A stretch of DNA of 34,996 nucleotides, taken from NCBI GenBank assembly GCA_017615795.1, contig JAFZZK010000050.1:1-34996 (forward strand). Direction: 5' to 3'. Below are positions 23,724 to 31,297 of the stretch, piece by piece. Under the pieces are notes generated by a model. It had not been told where the DNA came from and searched no databases. It saw only the letters and a program-made list of their open reading frames with translations. The number at the start of each line of letters is the position of its first letter. Position 1 is the first letter of the stretch. Both the position numbers and the translations under genes were made by a program. The stretch is from Bacteroidales bacterium. GTDB lineage: Bacteria > Bacteroidota > Bacteroidia > Bacteroidales > WCHB1-69.

Positions 23724-24980
23724 CTAATTGTCGTTGAGTTTGATAAAGATAAACAACATCGTGGTGAAGGCCCACAGAGAGGAGCCGCCATAGCTGATGA
23801 ACGGCAACGGGATGCCGATGATGGGCACCAACCCGATAGTCATGCCGATGTTGATGAAAAAATGCACAATCAGGATGCCCGCAATGCCATATCCATAATA
23901 GCGCACAAAGGGCAGGCGCTGCCGCTCCGACAATGCGAGAATGCGGAATATGAGCGCCCCGAACAGGCCAAAGACCACCAACGTGCCCATGAAACCCCAC
24001 TCCTCGCCGATAGCACAGAAGATGAAGTCTGTGCTCTGTTCCGGCACAAATTTGAGCTTGGTTTGCGTGCCTTTGAGATAGCCTTTGCCGAAAAAACCAC
24101 CGGAACCGATGGCAATCTTGGACTGGTTCAGATTGAAATCCGCGCCCTTGGGGTCAGAGGTCTTGCCGAAAATCGTGTCGATACGTTCCTTCTGGTGCGG
24201 CTCGAACATGTTTTCATAAATGATGTTGACGGCAAACACAAAGAGTATGCTGATCGCAAACACGATGATGTCGCGGCGTGCCTTCTTTTTCTGCGTGTGG
24301 TCTTTCATCATGAAAATGATGAAGACAACCGTAAGCAAGGCAATGGTATAGGTTTCGTTAAAAATCAGGGTGAAAATGGCGATAAAGGCCGCGACCACAG
24401 CCAGCAATAGGGCCTCGCCACTCAACCCTTCCCGATAGAAAAGGAGGAAGAAAGAGGCGAACACCAGGGCCGATCCCGCATCATGCTGCAGCATGATAAT
24501 CAATACAGGCACCATGATCAACCCTATGGAAAAAAGCCATCCATAACGTTTCTCCCCTTCTGTCTTGCCCTCGTTGAAGAACCTGGCCAACGCCAAAGCT
24601 GTGGCCACCTTCATGAATTCCGTGGGCTGGATGCTGACGGTGCCGATTTTGATCCATGCCTTGGCACCGGAGATCTCGGTGCCGATGAACAAGACCAGTA
24701 TCATCAGCACCAAACATACCAAATAGAAGATATAGGCGTAATGCTGGATGATTTTTCCGTCTATCAACAACACTATGATACCCAGCAAAAGGGATGTGGC
24801 TATCCAGATGAGCTGTTTGCCGTAAGGCTGTGAAAAGTCGAAGATGGCATTGCTCCCTTCGGGGATATAGCAAGTGGAATATATTGTAATCCATCCGATA
24901 ATCACCAAGGCCAGATAGTAGATGATCAGCCTGGCGTCGAAGCCCTTTGCACCTTTTCTATGTAAATCTTCGTTCGGCAT
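23724..24980 (-). CDS. rodA: Rod-shape peptidoglycan polymerase RodA (SEDS family)
   Basis: Integral inner-membrane glycosyltransferase that polymerises lipid II during elongation, working with PBP2. It has 418 aa and about ten hydrophobic segments. SEDS signatures visible in order: SGAKAWIKIG with QPTEFMK, MLQHDAGSALVF, the loop FNLNQSKIAIGSGGFFGKG, FVPEQSTDFIFCAIGEEWGF, and the C-terminal GIPLPFISYGGSS. The usual QPD of RodA is QHD here, keeping the Asp. It lies 4 bp after mrdA and 6 bp before the binding-fold gene, the classic pairing of a SEDS polymerase with its transpeptidase. Shape and elongation (RodA) is favoured over division (FtsW) because of the PBP2 partner. Confidence 0.95.
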   Translation of the reverse strand: MPNEDLHRKGAKGFDARLIIYYLALVIIGWITIYSTCYIPEGSNAIFDFSQPYGKQLIWIATSLLLGIIVLLIDGKIIQHYAYIFYLVCLVLMILVLFIGTEISGAKAWIKIGTVSIQPTEFMKVATALALARFFNEGKTEGEKRYGWLFSIGLIMVPVLIIMLQHDAGSALVFASFFLLFYREGLSGEALLLAVVAAFIAIFTLIFNETYTIALLTVVFIIFMMKDHTQKKKARRDIIVFAISILFVFAVNIIYENMFEPHQKERIDTIFGKTSDPKGADFNLNQSKIAIGSGGFFGKGYLKGTQTKLKFVPEQSTDFIFCAIGEEWGFMGTLVVFGLFGALIFRILALSERQRLPFVRYYGYGIAGILIVHFFINIGMTIGLVPIIGIPLPFISYGGSSLWAFTTMLFIFIKLNDN

Positions 24981-24984
24981 GGTT

Positions 24985-26787
24985 TTATCGTAGGGTAAGT
25001 TCTTTCATTCTTTTTTCGAGATCCGTGCGCTTCACCTCACCGTTGAGGTACAGCTCGGCCATAAGGGAGGCGATGGGACAAGCCACGCTGGCGCCGAAAC
25101 CTCCATTCTCAACGAGGCAGAATATCACAATTTCGGGATCGTCAGCGGGAGCAATGAGAGCAAACACGGAGTGGTCGGCACCGTGGGGGTTTTGCGCGGT
25201 GCCCGTCTTGCCCGCCACTTCGATGCCGGGAATCTGCGCGCCACGACCGGTGCCCGCCGTCACCACCAACTTCATGCCCTGCAACACGGTGACGAAATGC
25301 TCCGGTTTGATCTTCGAGTATATCTTCTCGTTAAACTGGGTGTTCAGGCTGTCGCGATGCCCGATGGCACGCACCACGTGTGGCTTGATGTAGTAGCCGT
25401 GGTTGGCGATGACCGCCAGCATGTTGGCCATCTGCAGGGGCGTCACCGCCGCCTCGCCCTGACCGATACCCATGGAAACCACCGTGTTGCCATTCCAGCT
25501 GTTGTTGTATTTCTTGTCGAAATACTCGGCAGAAGGGATGCTGCCCCGCAATTCGTAGGGCAGGTCCGTCTCATACTTTTGGATGAAACCCATGGAGGTC
25601 ATGTAGTCCAACCAAGCCGTGTAGGCCTCGTCGATATCCTTGTATTTCTTGCGGTTGGAGAGGATGTTGTAGTATGCGCGACAGAAGAAACTGTTGCAGG
25701 AGCGCTGGATGGCTGTATAGATGTTAAGGCCACCGCAGTTGTGGCAGTGTACCACATGGTTGCCAAGGTGGTAACCGCCGCCCGAGCAAGTGTAGACGGT
25801 TGACGGGGTGATAATGCCGTCCTGCAGCGCAATAAGCCCGTTGGCCAACTTGAAGGTGGAACCCGGCGGGTAGCTGGCCATCAGTGCACGGTTGAACAGC
25901 GGTTTCTTGGGGTCTTGCTGCAACACACCGTAGTTCTTGGGACGCGCCGTACCCACAAATAGATTCGGGTCGTAAGTCGGCGACGAGATGAGGCAGAGGA
26001 TTTCGCCCGTCTTGGGTTCGATGGCCACAATCGCCCCGCGCTTGTTCTGCATCAGCTCCTCGCCATAGCGTTGGAGTTTCAGGTCGAGGGTGCTCCAAAG
26101 CGAGGTGCCCGGAACAGGCACGACATCCTCCGAGCCGTTGTCGTAGCTGCCCATTTCGCGATTGTGAACGTCCACCAGCACCACACGCTTGCCCTTTACT
26201 CCACGCAGCACCGACTCGTAGGCCTTCTCAATGCCACTCTTGCCGATGTAGTCGCCCATTTTGTAATAGTTGTCGTTCTCCATATCCTGGTCGTTCACCT
26301 CGCTCACATAACCCAATATATGGGCCGCGATGGGATGCGGATAGGAGCGTAACGTTCTGTTCTGCACGAAGAAACCCGGAAATTCGTACATTTTCTCCTG
26401 CAGAAAACCGTAGTCCTCCTTCGAAATCTGCTGTTCAAACAGGGAGGGCAGGATCTTGGAGTATTTCATGGCGCGGGCGATTTTCTTCTCCACCTCCTCC
26501 TTGGTGAGGTCGAGCACACGGCACAACTCCGCCGTGTCGAAATCTCGCAACTCATTGGGCACCACCATCAGGTCGTAGGCGGCATCGTTGTACACGAGCA
26601 ACGAATCGTGCCGGTCGTATATCAGCCCGCGGGCGGGGTGCTCCGTGATGTAACGCAACGCGTTCTGCTCCGCCTTGTCCTTGTAGGTCTTGTTCAAGAC
26701 CTGGATGGAGAACAGCCGCGCCAAATATACCACAGCCAACAGGCCGATCAGCAAAAGGATAATATAATACCGTCTTTGTTTCTGCAC
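24985..26787 (-). CDS. mrdA: Penicillin-binding protein 2 (elongation transpeptidase)
   Basis: Class B PBP that cross-links peptidoglycan in the elongation complex with RodA. It is 600 aa with a single N-terminal membrane anchor (YYIILLLIGLLAVVYLARLF). The dimerisation/pedestal region contains HPARGLIYDR and IGKSGIEKAYE. Transpeptidase motifs are complete: STFK with catalytic Ser310, SCN from Ser363, and KTGT from Lys527. A Cys/His-rich loop between the first two motifs (CSGGGYHLGNHVVHCHNC) resembles the metal-binding loop reported in some PBP2 proteins; metal binding here is inferred. Second gene of the run, 6 bp after the prenyl synthase and 4 bp before rodA. No mreB, mreC or mreD is in the window. 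Confidence 0.96.
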   Translation of the reverse strand: MQKQRRYYIILLLIGLLAVVYLARLFSIQVLNKTYKDKAEQNALRYITEHPARGLIYDRHDSLLVYNDAAYDLMVVPNELRDFDTAELCRVLDLTKEEVEKKIARAMKYSKILPSLFEQQISKEDYGFLQEKMYEFPGFFVQNRTLRSYPHPIAAHILGYVSEVNDQDMENDNYYKMGDYIGKSGIEKAYESVLRGVKGKRVVLVDVHNREMGSYDNGSEDVVPVPGTSLWSTLDLKLQRYGEELMQNKRGAIVAIEPKTGEILCLISSPTYDPNLFVGTARPKNYGVLQQDPKKPLFNRALMASYPPGSTFKLANGLIALQDGIITPSTVYTCSGGGYHLGNHVVHCHNCGGLNIYTAIQRSCNSFFCRAYYNILSNRKKYKDIDEAYTAWLDYMTSMGFIQKYETDLPYELRGSIPSAEYFDKKYNNSWNGNTVVSMGIGQGEAAVTPLQMANMLAVIANHGYYIKPHVVRAIGHRDSLNTQFNEKIYSKIKPEHFVTVLQGMKLVVTAGTGRGAQIPGIEVAGKTGTAQNPHGADHSVFALIAPADDPEIVIFCLVENGGFGASVACPIASLMAELYLNGEVKRTDLEKRMKELTLR

Positions 26788-26793
26788 AACGGG

Positions 26794-27753
26794 TTATTTT
26801 TCGCGATTGATCAGTTTATCCAATAAATTCTGCAAGTTCCTTTTCTTATCGGCAGGCAGGTTTACGCGTTCCAAGTCCTCCTTGGCCTGCATCGTGTACG
26901 ACATGACCAAGTCGTCTGTGACCGCCTTGACGTTCGTGGCATCGAAGATGGCCCTGACCGCCTTGTATTTGGCCTCGAAATCGGTGGTGGGAACAGCAAA
27001 AAGCCCCTTCAATTGAGCACGTTGTTCCGGCGTCGCCAATTCCAAGGCCTTGAGGTAGATGTAGGTCTTCTTGTTTTCTCGGATATCGCCCCCGATGGAT
27101 TTGCCGAAAGTGCGCTCGTCACCATAAACGTCAAGCACATCGTCGGCCAACTGGAACGCGAGGCCAAGATGAATACCGAAATCGTAGAGAGCCTGTTGAC
27201 TCTCTTCGTAGGCAGAAACCAACAACGCGCCGGCCTTGAGGCAACCCGCAAACATGACGGCTGTTTTCAGCCGGATCATGTTGAGGTACTCATCGAGGCT
27301 CACATGCTCCTGGGTCTCGAAGTCAAGGTCGTATTGTTGTCCTTCGCAGATTTCCAAGGATGTGCGGGAGAACAAGTTGGCGATGTCGATAATGATTTGT
27401 TTGTCGCAGGGCAGCTTCAGCAGTTGTTGGAAAGCCATGATGGCGAGGGCATCGCCGGAGAGGATGGCAATGTTGCTGTTCCATTTTTTGTAAACAGTGG
27501 GTCTCCCGCGGCGTATGGGGGCCATATCCATGATGTCGTCGTGAATAAGAGTGAAGTTGTGGAGCATCTCGAAAGCCATGGCCACCAGACGTGCCTGTTC
27601 GGGGTCGCCGCCAAACATTTCCACAACGTCATGCACCAGCTGCGGACGCAAGCGCTTGCCTGGCTGCAACAATATGTATTCTATTGGATCATAAAGATTT
27701 ACCGGTTCTTTTCCGGCCAATATTTCTTGAAATTCTTGCTCTAAAGTTTTCAC
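26794..27753 (-). CDS. Polyprenyl (trans-isoprenyl) diphosphate synthase, short-chain type
   Basis: Condenses isopentenyl diphosphate with allylic diphosphates to make C15-C20 or longer prenyl diphosphates. The 319-aa protein has the substrate-binding GKRLRP, the first Asp-rich motif HDDIMD followed by RRGRPT, the second Asp-rich motif QLADDVLD, and GGDIRENKKT. Phe is five residues before the first DDxxD and there is no two-residue insert in that motif, which hints at a short product such as GGPP. Chain length cannot be settled by eye. The start codon is GTG (27753): no in-frame ATG lies before the stop upstream, and GTG is 25 nt from a good -7 element. It heads the run with mrdA and rodA, 6 bp apart. 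Confidence 0.9.
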   Translation of the reverse strand: MKTLEQEFQEILAGKEPVNLYDPIEYILLQPGKRLRPQLVHDVVEMFGGDPEQARLVAMAFEMLHNFTLIHDDIMDMAPIRRGRPTVYKKWNSNIAILSGDALAIMAFQQLLKLPCDKQIIIDIANLFSRTSLEICEGQQYDLDFETQEHVSLDEYLNMIRLKTAVMFAGCLKAGALLVSAYEESQQALYDFGIHLGLAFQLADDVLDVYGDERTFGKSIGGDIRENKKTYIYLKALELATPEQRAQLKGLFAVPTTDFEAKYKAVRAIFDATNVKAVTDDLVMSYTMQAKEDLERVNLPADKKRNLQNLLDKLINREK

Positions 27754-27777
27754 AATTCGGGCATTTTAATAATGGGG

Positions 27778-27785
27778 CAAAAATA
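27778..27785 (-). promoter_or_regulatory. -7 element (TATTTTTG) of the prenyl synthase-mrdA-rodA run
   Basis: The minus strand reads TATTTTTG, 24 nt upstream of the GTG start, so the leader would be under 20 nt. It is the only good promoter match found ahead of the five-gene run. Confidence 0.55.
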
Positions 27786-27877
27786 CGAAAAAAGAAATTT
27801 GAAACTTTATTGATATTATCACTAAAGGAACGTAAAGACAAGTGGAAAAAATATTTCCGACATTTCCAAAAAAAGTG

Positions 27878-27885
27878 TATTTTTG
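27878..27885 (+). promoter_or_regulatory. -7 element (TATTTTTG) of tRNA-Leu
   Basis: TATTTTTG ends 10 nt before the tRNA 5' end, the expected distance for a transcript starting at or just before the tRNA. A TTTCC at 27854-27858, with 19 nt between, may be a weak -33 box. Confidence 0.6.
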
Positions 27886-27895
27886 CAGCCGTCAA

Positions 27896-27982
27896 GCCGA
27901 AGTGGCGGAATAGGTAGACGCGTTGGTCTCAAAAACCAATGAGGTAACACTCGTGCCGGTTCGATCCCGGCCTTCGGTACCA
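27896..27982 (+). tRNA. tRNA-Leu (anticodon CAA)
   Basis: An 87-nt class II tRNA with CCA encoded. The acceptor arm GCCGAAG pairs with CTTCGGT (one G-U pair). The anticodon stem TTGGT/ACCAA encloses loop CTCAAAA, giving anticodon CAA, which reads UUG. A long variable arm of about 15 nt (GAG...CTC stem) fits leucine. The T arm is GCCGG-TTCGATC-CCGGC. Its own -7 element and terminator make it a single-gene unit, divergent from the prenyl synthase run. Confidence 0.97.
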
Positions 27983-27983
27983 A

Positions 27984-28023
27984 CAAGAAAGGGCGCGAAA
28001 TTTCGCGCCCTTTCTTGTTTTTT
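27984..28023 (+). terminator. Terminator of tRNA-Leu: perfect 34-nt palindrome plus T-run
   Basis: Left arm CAAGAAAGGGCGCGAAA (27984-28000) and its exact reverse complement (28001-28017), followed by TTTTTTG. It begins 2 nt after the CCA end. Its position between convergent genes (lysS ends at 28060 on minus) may let the stem act on both transcripts, although the minus side lacks a T-run. Confidence 0.85.
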
Positions 28024-28059
28024 GTCGGTAAAAATATGCGTTAAGAACACTGGCAACCA

Positions 28060-29784
28060 CTACCCTATCTTCTCTATCCATCCCTGGATAACCTCCAATG
28101 TGGCGGCGGGCACGTCCAGTTTCAGCTTCTTGCGCATACCGCCGAGGTCGTTCAGCAACTTGTTGGGGTTGGCCTGTTTGAGCTGGGCTACCGTAAGGAT
28201 GTTGAGCTTCTTCAACGCGGGTATCCAGGCTGCATCCATGCCCAATGCGGTAAACTCCTCGTCGCTGCTGGTCTCGACTTTCTTTTCAGGACGCATCTGC
28301 GGGAAGAAAAGGACGTCTTGGATGGAGGGTGAATTGGTCATGATCATGGCCAAGCGGTCGATGCCGATGCCAAGGCCGGCGGTGGGAGGCATGCCGATTT
28401 CAAGCGAGCGCAAAAAGTCCTCGTCAAGCACCATGGATTCCGTGTCGCCGCGCTTGCCCAACTCCAACTGGTCTTCAAAGCGCTTGCGCTGGTCTATGGG
28501 GTCGTTCAGCTCGGAATAGGCGTTGCAGATCTCCTTGCCGTTGCACATGGCTTCGAAACGCTCGGTGAGACCGGGTTTGCTGCGGTGCTTCTTGGTGAGC
28601 GGCGACATCTCGATGGGATAGTCGTAGATAAAGGTCGGCTGGATGAGCTTTGACTCGCAGGTCTCACCGAAAATCTCGTCAATAAGCTTACCCTTGCCCA
28701 TGGTGGCATCAACGGCGATGCCCTGGCGTGTGGCGAAGGCAGCAAGCTCTTCCTCGCCCATCTCGGAAATGTCGGTGCCTGTATAATGCTCAATGGCCTC
28801 GAACATGGTGTAACGTTTCCAAGGACGCTTGAAGTCAATGACATTATCACCCACTTGCACTTTGGTGTCGCCGTGCAGGGCGATGGCGATGCGTTCCACC
28901 ATCTCCTCCACCGTGTTCATCATCCATTCGTAATCCTTATACGGAACATAAAGCTCCATTTGCGTGAATTCGGGGTTGTGGAAGCGGTCCATGCCCTCGT
29001 TGCGGAAATCTTTGGAGAATTCATACACACCGTTGAAGCCGCCCACAATGAGTTTCTTGAGATAAAGTTCGTCGGCAATGCGCAGGTAAAGCGTCATGTC
29101 CAGCGTGTTGTGGTGCGTCTTGAAGGGACGCGCGGCGGCACCGCCATAGAGGGGTTGCAGAATGGGGGTTTCCACCTCCAAATAGCCCTTCTCGTTGAGA
29201 TATTCACGCATCGTGTTCACCAACTTGGTGCGCTTGATGAAGGTCTCCTTCACCTGCGGGTTGACGATGAGGTCGATGTAACGCTGGCGGTAGCGTTGCT
29301 CGGGATTCTGGAAGGCGTCATACACCTTGCCATCCTTCTCCTTGACGATAGGCAGCGGGCACACCGACTTGCAGAGTATGGTAAACTCCTTGACGTGCAC
29401 GCTGATCTCGCCCATCTGGGTGGTGAAGACGAAGCCCTTGACTCCGATGATGTCACCGATGTCAAGTTTCTTGAAGACGCTGTTGTACATCGTCTTGTCC
29501 TCGCCGGGGCAGATTTCGTCGCGTTTAGCGTAGATCTGGATGCGCCCGGTGGCATCCTGTATTTCGTAGAAGGAGACAGCGCCCATGATGCGCTGGTTCA
29601 TGATGCGCCCCGCAATGCTCACATTCTGGAAAAGCGAGTTGTCGTTCGGATATTGCTCCAAGATCTCTTGGGCGGTAGCGTTGACCTCGTATTCTGCGGC
29701 TGGATAAGGATTGATGCCGAGGGCAAGGAGGTCGTCTAATTTCTTTCTGCGGATGATTTCTTGTTCGGATAGTTCTATGGCCAT
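28060..29784 (-). CDS. lysS: Lysyl-tRNA synthetase, class II, with C-terminal extension
   Basis: Charges tRNA-Lys with lysine in the cytoplasm. It has 574 aa. The N-terminal OB-fold anticodon-binding domain spans about residues 55-165 ([22 protein letters not shown]). The class II catalytic core follows: motif 1 region around [11 protein letters not shown], motif 2 [20 protein letters not shown], and motif 3 [11 protein letters not shown]. After the core there are about 70 extra residues (from [16 protein letters not shown]) with a helical region, [18 protein letters not shown], resembling helix-hairpin domains; such an extension is common in Bacteroidota LysS, and its role is unknown. Single-gene unit with its own -7 element, insulated from the upstream gene by a terminator. 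Confidence 0.97.
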   Translation of the reverse strand: MAIELSEQEIIRRKKLDDLLALGINPYPAAEYEVNATAQEILEQYPNDNSLFQNVSIAGRIMNQRIMGAVSFYEIQDATGRIQIYAKRDEICPGEDKTMYNSVFKKLDIGDIIGVKGFVFTTQMGEISVHVKEFTILCKSVCPLPIVKEKDGKVYDAFQNPEQRYRQRYIDLIVNPQVKETFIKRTKLVNTMREYLNEKGYLEVETPILQPLYGGAAARPFKTHHNTLDMTLYLRIADELYLKKLIVGGFNGVYEFSKDFRNEGMDRFHNPEFTQMELYVPYKDYEWMMNTVEEMVERIAIALHGDTKVQVGDNVIDFKRPWKRYTMFEAIEHYTGTDISEMGEEELAAFATRQGIAVDATMGKGKLIDEIFGETCESKLIQPTFIYDYPIEMSPLTKKHRSKPGLTERFEAMCNGKEICNAYSELNDPIDQRKRFEDQLELGKRGDTESMVLDEDFLRSLEIGMPPTAGLGIGIDRLAMIMTNSPSIQDVLFFPQMRPEKKVETSSDEEFTALGMDAAWIPALKKLNILTVAQLKQANPNKLLNDLGGMRKKLKLDVPAATLEVIQGWIEKIG

Positions 29785-29803
29785 ATCTTTGTTTTTAGGA
29801 CGG

Positions 29804-29811
29804 CAAAAATA
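29804..29811 (-). promoter_or_regulatory. -7 element (TATTTTTG) of lysS
   Basis: The minus strand reads TATTTTTG, 19 nt upstream of the ATG at 29784, just past the terminator of the upstream gene. No clear -33 TTTG. Confidence 0.55.
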
Positions 29812-29852
29812 CGAAATTCTTGGCTTGGTTTCGGAAGTCCTTGCACAAAGGC

Positions 29853-29883
29853 AAAAAAAAAGAGGTTGATTGTTTCAACCTCT
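29853..29883 (-). terminator. Terminator of the 418-aa T9SS protein gene
   Basis: AGAGGTTGA (29861-29869) and TCAACCTCT (29875-29883) form a 9-bp stem with a 5-nt loop. On the minus strand it is followed by eight T (29860-29853). A-T pairs extend the stem and T's also lie on the other side, so it could work in both directions. It begins about 25 nt past the stop at 29908. Confidence 0.85.
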
Positions 29884-29907
29884 TTTTATATAAGGATAAT
29901 GTTGAAA

Positions 29908-31164
29908 TTATTTCACAACAACTTTGGAGGTGTAAACCTTGCCGTTTTGGGAAACTTTCAGCATGTAGATACCAGCGCGGAGGTTGGAAACATTGACCTC
30001 AGCCTTTTCAGTGGCGGTGCTGTTGTAAACTCTTTGACCCACGAGGTTGAAGAGCTCGATGTTGGCCTTCTCGGAACCAGCGAGGTTGACCGTGAACTTG
30101 TTGGTGGCAGGGTTAGGATAAACAGAGATGTTCTCTTTTTCCATTTCCTCAACACCCACTATAGCACATTCATTACAAGAAATCTTCGGCATAATTAACG
30201 GATAATGGAAAGATCCCCAGAACGGGCAGGGATAATACATTCTGTAATACCAGTTGGAAGGAGTGGCATCTATGTCATATCTGGTATCAGAATCAATGAT
30301 GCCACCGATGTTGTAGTTGCCATTATCGGTGAAAGCTGCCCAAGTACCACTGCTATACATGTAATATTCAGGACGAGGATCCGCATTGATCCAACCGTTG
30401 AAACGGGAATAGTTGGCAATAGTGTCGTTCAAGCCCAATTCATAACCTCTCTTGAAGGTATAAGCAATGTGGAACGTCTTGTCTGTAAGATTGTTGATAC
30501 CAAGATAAAGATCAAGGGGAGCGGCATAATAGCCACCGTTTTCACTTTGTTGAGAAACCATACTCTCATCCAAAAGGATCTTGTAAATGATGGCACCGCT
30601 CTGAACACCGGTAGCGGGTTCATAATCCACCTTGTAGAAGGTGATGAGGGGGTTGATCGTTTGGGTGTGAAGGGTCACAAGATTATCAACAGTGGTGAGC
30701 ACACCAATAATCAGCGTGTCAACAGCGCCAGCCGGAGTGGATTGGTCGCGGAAATAGTGACCATAGATGAACAGAGAGTCAAGATTGTAAGTTTCGGTGT
30801 TCGCCCAAGAAATTTGTCCTTCATCAGCAGCCAAGTCAAAAATGTCGCTACTGAGGTCATAAGTCATACCAAAACCACAAACATTGGGATGCCAGGGATC
30901 ACCAGTTGTCGGGAAATTTAAACCGTTGGTGTCATACTGAACGGGGTATGCATGCAGTTCACCTTCACTGTTCCAATAAGCCTCCACCACGTCTGAATAC
31001 AACATCCACTCGCTACCTGGGCCGCTTTTGGCTTGTTGGGTGTGCATTTTCTGGAAAACGGGCTTTTCCGGAGCTTCATTGAAAGCCTTTTTGACAGGAA
31101 TGTTCTGGGCAAAACAGAATGTTGCCACTAACATCATTGCAATTAACGTGTAAAGTTTTTTCAT
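29908..31164 (-). CDS. T9SS-secreted protein of unknown function (418 aa)
   Basis: Exported protein with a signal peptide at 1-19 (MKKLYTLIAMMLVATFCFAQ) and a C-terminal T9SS type A sorting domain from about residue 345 (ISVYPNPATNKFTV ... LFNLVGQRVY ... GIYMLKVSQNGKVYTSKVVVK). The roughly 300 residues between are beta-rich with many Tyr, Trp and Asp. I see no known catalytic or binding motif. A short Cys cluster (CPFWGSF, then ISCNECAIVG) precedes the sorting domain. It lacks the FN3 and J modules of the giant proteins. It has its own -7 element and terminator, so it is monocistronic. The sorting-domain assignment is firm; the function of the main body is not known. Confidence 0.88.
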   Translation of the reverse strand: MKKLYTLIAMMLVATFCFAQNIPVKKAFNEAPEKPVFQKMHTQQAKSGPGSEWMLYSDVVEAYWNSEGELHAYPVQYDTNGLNFPTTGDPWHPNVCGFGMTYDLSSDIFDLAADEGQISWANTETYNLDSLFIYGHYFRDQSTPAGAVDTLIIGVLTTVDNLVTLHTQTINPLITFYKVDYEPATGVQSGAIIYKILLDESMVSQQSENGGYYAAPLDLYLGINNLTDKTFHIAYTFKRGYELGLNDTIANYSRFNGWINADPRPEYYMYSSGTWAAFTDNGNYNIGGIIDSDTRYDIDATPSNWYYRMYYPCPFWGSFHYPLIMPKISCNECAIVGVEEMEKENISVYPNPATNKFTVNLAGSEKANIELFNLVGQRVYNSTATEKAEVNVSNLRAGIYMLKVSQNGKVYTSKVVVK

Positions 31165-31213
31165 CTTTTTTATGATTTTAGTTTATAATAGAATTTGCGC
31201 TTTTATAAGCGGG

Positions 31214-31221
31214 CAAAAATA
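31214..31221 (-). promoter_or_regulatory. -7 element (TATTTTTG) of the 418-aa T9SS gene
   Basis: The minus strand reads TATTTTTG about 50 nt upstream of the ATG at 31164. A TTTG lies 15 nt further upstream (31237-31240), slightly close for a standard -33 box. The rest of the 133-bp gap is AT-rich; no strong terminator for parE is visible in it. Confidence 0.55.
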
Positions 31222-31297
31222 CACTTTTTTTTTATACAAATTCTCAAGCTTGTATTTTTAACAAACTTTAAGATGTGAATAAATTAAAAATCTTATC

